Notes under the pieces: model-generated
Database searches by the model: none
Told to the model about the DNA's origin: nothing
The model's input: the letters and a program-made list of their open reading frames with translations, nothing else
Origin: an uncultured Coprococcus sp.
Lineage (GTDB): Bacteria; Bacillota; Clostridia; Lachnospirales; Lachnospiraceae
DNA: 28,514 nucleotides
NCBI GenBank assembly: GCA_900548215.1
Contig: URJI01000026.1
Span: 1-28,514, forward strand
Reading direction: 5' to 3'
Shown here: piece by piece, positions 24,773-28,514 of the stretch
Layout of the letters: each line of letters starts with the position of its first letter
Numbering within the stretch: the stretch's first letter is position 1
Position numbers and translations under genes: made by a program

Positions 24773-26050
24773 ATGAACACTGTATATGATGTTATTATCG
24801 TGGGAACTGGCGCTGCAGGTTTGTTCTGTGCGTTGAATTTTCCAGAGACAAAAAAAGTCTGTATTATCACAAAAAGGCGGGCTGATGAGTCCGACTCTTT
24901 TTTGGCCCAGGGCGGCATATGTATGCTGCGGGGGGAGGAAGACTACGAAGATTATTTTGAAGACACCATGAGAGCCGGTCATTATGAGAACAATAAAAAG
25001 ACAGTCGATCTGATGATCAGATCATCGAATCTTGTTATCAGAGAATTGATAAGGCTTGGAGTCAGATTTGAGAGAGATGAGAGCGGAAAGCTTGCCTTCA
25101 CCAAGGAGGGAGCTCACAGCCAGCCAAGAATATTGTTCCACGAGGACATTACCGGCAAAGAGATTACATCCACTTTGCTGGAGTGTGCAAAGAAGAAATC
25201 CAATATCGAGATATATGAGTATACTACTATGCTTGACATCGTCTGCAATGACAATGCCTGTGGTGGAGTGATTATAGCTGATGATGAGAAGAACATAGGC
25301 ATACTTAGATCCAACAACGTTGTATTGGCGTGTGGTGGAATCGGAGGTATATATAAGAACTCAACGAATTTTGCCCATATAACAGGTGATGCCATAGCAA
25401 TTGCCTTAAAACATGGTGTAGAGGTAGAGAATCTGAATTATGTGCAGATCCACCCGACGACACTGTTTAGCCGGAATAAAGGAAGAAGGTTTCTGATATC
25501 TGAATCTGTGAGAGGCGAAGGCGCATGGCTTCTTAACAAGGCGGGAGAAAGGTTTACAGATGAACTGCAGCCTCGTGATGTAGTCAGCCGCGCAATATGG
25601 AAACAGATGGAGATAGATGAAACGGAGCATGTGTGGGAAGATCTGAGACCGCTTGGAAGAGATGTGATCTTGCAGCATTTTCCACATATATACAAGCAGT
25701 GTAAGGATGAGGGATATGATGTGCTAGTTGAACCGATACCGGTTGTGCCGGCTCAACATTACCACATGGGCGGAGTGAAGGCAGATCTTGCCGGAAGGAC
25801 ATCCATGGAAGGATTGTACGCGGTAGGAGAAGTCGGATGTAATGGAGTGCATGGCAGAAACAGACTGGCAAGCAATTCGTTACTTGAGTCGCTTGTATTT
25901 GCACAGAGAGCGGCAGATGATATCATGTTCAGCAGAGAGCACAGAGGCTGTGGAGAAGACAACATAGATCTGTCTGAATATGAAGATATAGATGGTTTGT
26001 TTAGAGAATATAAGAATATAGTTTTGACAGAAACGGAAAGAAGAGGCTGA
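24773..26050 (+). CDS. nadB: L-aspartate oxidase
   Basis: 425 residues. It oxidises aspartate to iminoaspartate with FAD, the first step of de novo NAD synthesis. FAD binding is shown by VIIVGTGAAGLFCALNF near the start, and the active region by QGGICML, GDAIAIALKHG, VQIHPTTLF, HYHMGGVKAD and GRNRLASNSLLESLVF. It is shorter than the E. coli enzyme (540) because the C-terminal helical extension is missing. I chose ATG 24773, five bases after AGGAG, over the adjacent ATG 24770. The nadC gene starts three bases after its stop. Confidence 0.95.
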   Translation: MNTVYDVIIVGTGAAGLFCALNFPETKKVCIITKRRADESDSFLAQGGICMLRGEEDYEDYFEDTMRAGHYENNKKTVDLMIRSSNLVIRELIRLGVRFERDESGKLAFTKEGAHSQPRILFHEDITGKEITSTLLECAKKKSNIEIYEYTTMLDIVCNDNACGGVIIADDEKNIGILRSNNVVLACGGIGGIYKNSTNFAHITGDAIAIALKHGVEVENLNYVQIHPTTLFSRNKGRRFLISESVRGEGAWLLNKAGERFTDELQPRDVVSRAIWKQMEIDETEHVWEDLRPLGRDVILQHFPHIYKQCKDEGYDVLVEPIPVVPAQHYHMGGVKADLAGRTSMEGLYAVGEVGCNGVHGRNRLASNSLLESLVFAQRAADDIMFSREHRGCGEDNIDLSEYEDIDGLFREYKNIVLTETERRG

Positions 26051-26052
26051 GA

Positions 26053-26907
26053 ATGAATCAGATAACAATGAAATTGAATGCGGACAAGCTTATAATGATG
26101 GCTTTACAGGAGGATATCACAAGTGAGGATGTATCCACAAATGCGGTGATGCCAAAGGCACAGAAAGGAAAAGTAGACCTGATATGCAAGCAGGATGGAA
26201 TCATTGCAGGACTTGATGTATATGCAAGAGTATTTACACTCTTAGATGACAGCACTGAGGTTGAGTTCTTCTGCAAAGATGGCGATGAGGTGAAGGCTGG
26301 CCAGCTTATGGGAATTGTGACTGGTGATATCAGGGTTCTTCTCTCTGGCGAGAGGGTTGCGCTTAATTATCTCCAGCGTATGAGTGGCATAGCTACATAT
26401 ACCCATGAGGTTGCAGAACTTCTTAAAGGAAGCAAGACTACTCTGCTGGATACCAGAAAGACCACACCTAATTGCCGTATATTTGAGAAGTATGCAGTCA
26501 GAGTCGGCGGAGGAAGCAATCACAGATACAATTTGTCAGATGGAGTATTGCTTAAGGATAATCATATAGGCGCTGCGGGAAGTATAACCAATGCAGTTAG
26601 AATGGCAAAGGATTATGCACCATTTGTCCGCAAGATAGAGGTTGAAGTTGAGACACTGGATCAGGTAAAAGAGGCTGTTGAAGCAGGAGCCGATATCATT
26701 ATGCTTGACAATATGACAACGGATCAGATGAGGGCTGCGATTGATTTGATCGATGGACGTGCGGAGACAGAATGTTCAGGCAATGTTACAAAAGAGAACA
26801 TAGAGAGACTGATATCATTGGGAGTGGATTATATATCAAGCGGTGCGCTTACACACAGCTCACCTATAATGGATATATCGATGAAAAATCTTCATGCGGA
26901 GGAATAA
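26053..26907 (+). CDS. nadC: Quinolinate (nicotinate-nucleotide) phosphoribosyltransferase
   Basis: 284 residues, normal length. It turns quinolinate and PRPP into nicotinate mononucleotide and CO2. Diagnostic stretches are EDITSEDVSTNAV, NYLQRMSGIATYT, LLDTRKTTPNCR, GGGSNHRYNLSDGVLLKDNH and the barrel end ADIIMLDN with ISSGALTHS. AGAGG precedes the ATG. Its tail overlaps the niaR ribosome site (GGAGGAA), so translation of the two is probably coupled. Confidence 0.95.
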   Translation: MNQITMKLNADKLIMMALQEDITSEDVSTNAVMPKAQKGKVDLICKQDGIIAGLDVYARVFTLLDDSTEVEFFCKDGDEVKAGQLMGIVTGDIRVLLSGERVALNYLQRMSGIATYTHEVAELLKGSKTTLLDTRKTTPNCRIFEKYAVRVGGGSNHRYNLSDGVLLKDNHIGAAGSITNAVRMAKDYAPFVRKIEVEVETLDQVKEAVEAGADIIMLDNMTTDQMRAAIDLIDGRAETECSGNVTKENIERLISLGVDYISSGALTHSSPIMDISMKNLHAEE

Positions 26908-26908
26908 A

Positions 26909-27433
26909 GTGAAGGCAAAAGAGAGAAGGGAAAGGATACTTGACATTGTGAAGAATTCAGATGTCCCTGTTCCGGCAAATAAGCTTGCGTCAGAATTTGA
27001 AGTCAGCAGACAGATAATAGTGCAGGATATTGCAGTGATCAGGGCGGCTGATGATGGCATAATTGCAACTAACAGGGGTTATATATACAAGAATGAATCA
27101 AAATGTCAGAGAGAGTTTAAAGTAAAACACGGTTATGACAGGACTGAGGAAGAACTCACGATCATAGTTGATTATGGCGGTGTTGTAAAGAATGTAAGTA
27201 TAAGTCATACAGTGTACAATCGTGTTACTGCAAAGATGAATATTGCTTCCAGATACGACGTGGCAAAATTTATGAAAAAATTGGAAAACAGCCAGTCGTC
27301 CCTGCTTGGAAATGCTACGAACGGATATCACTACCATCTGATAGAGGCTCCAAGTGAAGAGATCCTGGACACCATAGAGCAGAAACTTGATGAGACAGGC
27401 TTCCTTGTTCCGTGGCAGGAGTGGGAGAAATAA
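26909..27433 (+). CDS. niaR: NiaR, niacin-responsive repressor of NAD synthesis
   Basis: 174 residues. The N-terminal winged helix (ERRERILDIVKNSDVPVPAN, then SRQIIVQDIAVIR) is the DNA-binding part. Residues about 75-165 are a 3H domain: SHTVYNRVT and NGYHYHLIEAP hold the conserved histidines that bind metal and sense niacin. I chose GTG 26909, four bases after GGAGGAA, over ATG 26894, which would add five residues inside nadC. It sits in the operon it should control, giving self-regulation; likely operator upstream of nadB. Confidence 0.9.
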   Translation: MKAKERRERILDIVKNSDVPVPANKLASEFEVSRQIIVQDIAVIRAADDGIIATNRGYIYKNESKCQREFKVKHGYDRTEEELTIIVDYGGVVKNVSISHTVYNRVTAKMNIASRYDVAKFMKKLENSQSSLLGNATNGYHYHLIEAPSEEILDTIEQKLDETGFLVPWQEWEK

Positions 27434-27458
27434 TACAAAATGATTTGGAGAGAATAAA

Positions 27459-28373
27459 ATGACGATAAAAGAGATACAGGATGAGATAATCAGACTGAAG
27501 AAAGAGAAAGATTTCTGCATACTGGCACATGCTTATCAGGGACATGAGATTCTTGAAGTTGCAGATTATATGGGAGATTCATATGGACTTAGCGTTGAGG
27601 CGAGCAAGGATTCCCGCAAAAATATAATAATGTGTGGTGTGCGTTTTATGGCGGAGACATGTAAGATACTGTCCCCTGATAAGAATGTGTATCTGCCTAA
27701 TCCTGAAGCCGGATGTCCGATGGCTGAACAGATGAACCTTGAAACGTTGAATGAGATGAAGAAGAAGTATCCGGGATATGCGGTTGTCGCCTATATAAAT
27801 ACGACATCTGAATTGAAAACTGCCTGTGATGTATGTGTGACATCTTCATCTGCAGTGCAGATATGCAGCAAGCTTGATAATGACAAGATTCTTTTTATTC
27901 CAGATCCGAATCTTGGAAATTATGTTCAAAAGCAGATGCCGGAAAAGGAATTTGTGTTCTTTAACGGCGGATGTCCTAGACATCTTGCGGTTACCATAGA
28001 TGATGCTTTGAAGGCAAAAGAGCTACATCCACATGCGGAACTTCTTGTCCATCCTGAGTGCAGGCCGGATGTAGTAGCAGAAGCTGATTATGTAGGTTCA
28101 ACCACAGGAATCATGGCATATGCCAGAAAGTCAGAGAAAAAAGAATTTATCATCGGTACAGAGCACAGTATTGTGGAGCATCTTCAGTATGAGTGCCCTG
28201 ACAAAATGTTCTATCCAATATCTTCAAAACTGATGTGCCATAATATGAAGCTTACTACCCTGGTTGATATATTGAATGTATTAAAGGGTACAGGTGGCGA
28301 AGAGATAGTCCTTTCTGATGAGGTGATGGAGGGAGCTTCCCGCTGCATCAACAGAATGATCGCGCTTGGATAA
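27459..28373 (+). CDS. nadA: Quinolinate synthase
   Basis: 304 residues. It joins iminoaspartate with dihydroxyacetone phosphate to make quinolinate, using a [4Fe-4S] cluster. The three cluster cysteines are visible in PEAGCPMAEQ, NGGCPRH and KLMCHNMKL. Other landmarks are LAHAYQGHEI, GDSYGLS, CGVRFMAET and PDPNLGNYVQKQ; the short motif usually TSxNA reads TSSSA here. TTTGGAGAG precedes the ATG, 25 bases after niaR. No clear terminator follows. Confidence 0.95.
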   Translation: MTIKEIQDEIIRLKKEKDFCILAHAYQGHEILEVADYMGDSYGLSVEASKDSRKNIIMCGVRFMAETCKILSPDKNVYLPNPEAGCPMAEQMNLETLNEMKKKYPGYAVVAYINTTSELKTACDVCVTSSSAVQICSKLDNDKILFIPDPNLGNYVQKQMPEKEFVFFNGGCPRHLAVTIDDALKAKELHPHAELLVHPECRPDVVAEADYVGSTTGIMAYARKSEKKEFIIGTEHSIVEHLQYECPDKMFYPISSKLMCHNMKLTTLVDILNVLKGTGGEEIVLSDEVMEGASRCINRMIALG

Positions 28374-28388
28374 CGATTTGCGGATGCC

Positions 28389-28431
28389 TGACATACGATA
28401 TTGATGAATATTTATTGAGGTGTGTATGTCA
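28389..28431. repeat. Inverted repeat after nadA
   Basis: TGACATAC (28389-28396) and GTATGTCA (28424-28431) are perfectly complementary over eight bases with a 27-base spacer. There is no T-run, so it is more like a regulator site before the next gene than a terminator. Confidence 0.45.
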
Positions 28432-28514
28432 TCACAGATCATATGGTGGTGAAGGAGGGACATATCAAAAGCTTTGACGACGATAAATTTTACCGAATGG
28501 AAGCGACCTTCCAC
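28422..28514 (+). CDS. Possible start of another gene, cut by the window end
   Basis: The plus-strand frame is open from GTG 28422 to the end, with ATG 28443 inside, and would read MVVKEGHIKSFDDDKFYRME and onwards. The ribosome site is poor and I recognise no family, so this is a weak call. Confidence 0.25.
   Translation, partial: MYVITDHMVVKEGHIKSFDDDKFYRMEATFH

Overview
The window looks like chromosomal DNA of a gut-type Clostridia member, most likely Lachnospiraceae (Coprococcus or Lachnospira-like). The reasons are the GGGtGRT-family protein, the short divergent peptide deformylase next to an AlkZ-related protein, the BspA-type surface protein, strong AGGAGG ribosome sites and moderate-to-low GC. 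UGA is an ordinary stop here.

Layout. (1) 1-808: 3' part of a GGGtGRT-family gene with its terminator. (2) About 1077-3155: small phage-derived or addiction-like region. It holds a 25-residue holin-like toxin gene on the minus strand facing a small antitoxin RNA with a shared two-way terminator, then a holin and a GH25 endolysin with two Cpl-7-type wall-binding repeats. The endolysin ribosome site lies inside a strong hairpin. The region ends in a 20-codon, inverted, diverged piece of a second GGGtGRT gene. (3) 3290-6122: membrane zinc peptidase (YugP type), then a membrane-bound XRE regulator overlapping an anchored protein of unknown function. (4) 6301-15192: one 2963-residue secreted protein with three beta-solenoid modules, Ig-like spacers, three TLAD/W repeats, a His/Cys motif and eight BspA leucine-rich repeats; no wall anchor is visible. 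(5) About 15644-21123: accessory island with a HAD phosphatase, a coiled-coil zinc-ribbon protein, a broken 3' relic of a type I restriction gene (hsdR), an AT-rich membrane protein, a NERD/topoisomerase-zinc-finger protein, a macrodomain-DUF6508 protein and an ADP-ribosylglycohydrolase stopped by UGA at the conserved Trp before its SDDT motif. (6) 21263-24427: YdbC (PC4-like), YaiI (DUF188), a tRNA T-arm-like scrap, then a three-gene operon of a methyltransferase with a HEPN-like tail, peptide deformylase and an AlkZ-related protein. (7) 24610-28373: nadB-nadC-niaR-nadA, de novo quinolinate/NAD synthesis with its own repressor in the operon, preceded by an array of phased TTTACAT repeats.

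How it fits together. The nad operon is a complete route from aspartate to nicotinate mononucleotide, probably repressed by NiaR when niacin is present. The island at 15.6-21.1 kb has defence-like content (NERD, HAD, hsdR relic) and two consecutive ADP-ribose-handling genes, one of them apparently just inactivated. The strongest candidates for new biology are the endolysin SD-sequestering hairpin, the toxin/antitoxin RNA pair with matching leaders, the methyltransferase-HEPN-like fusion, the modular giant solenoid protein and the nad operator array.
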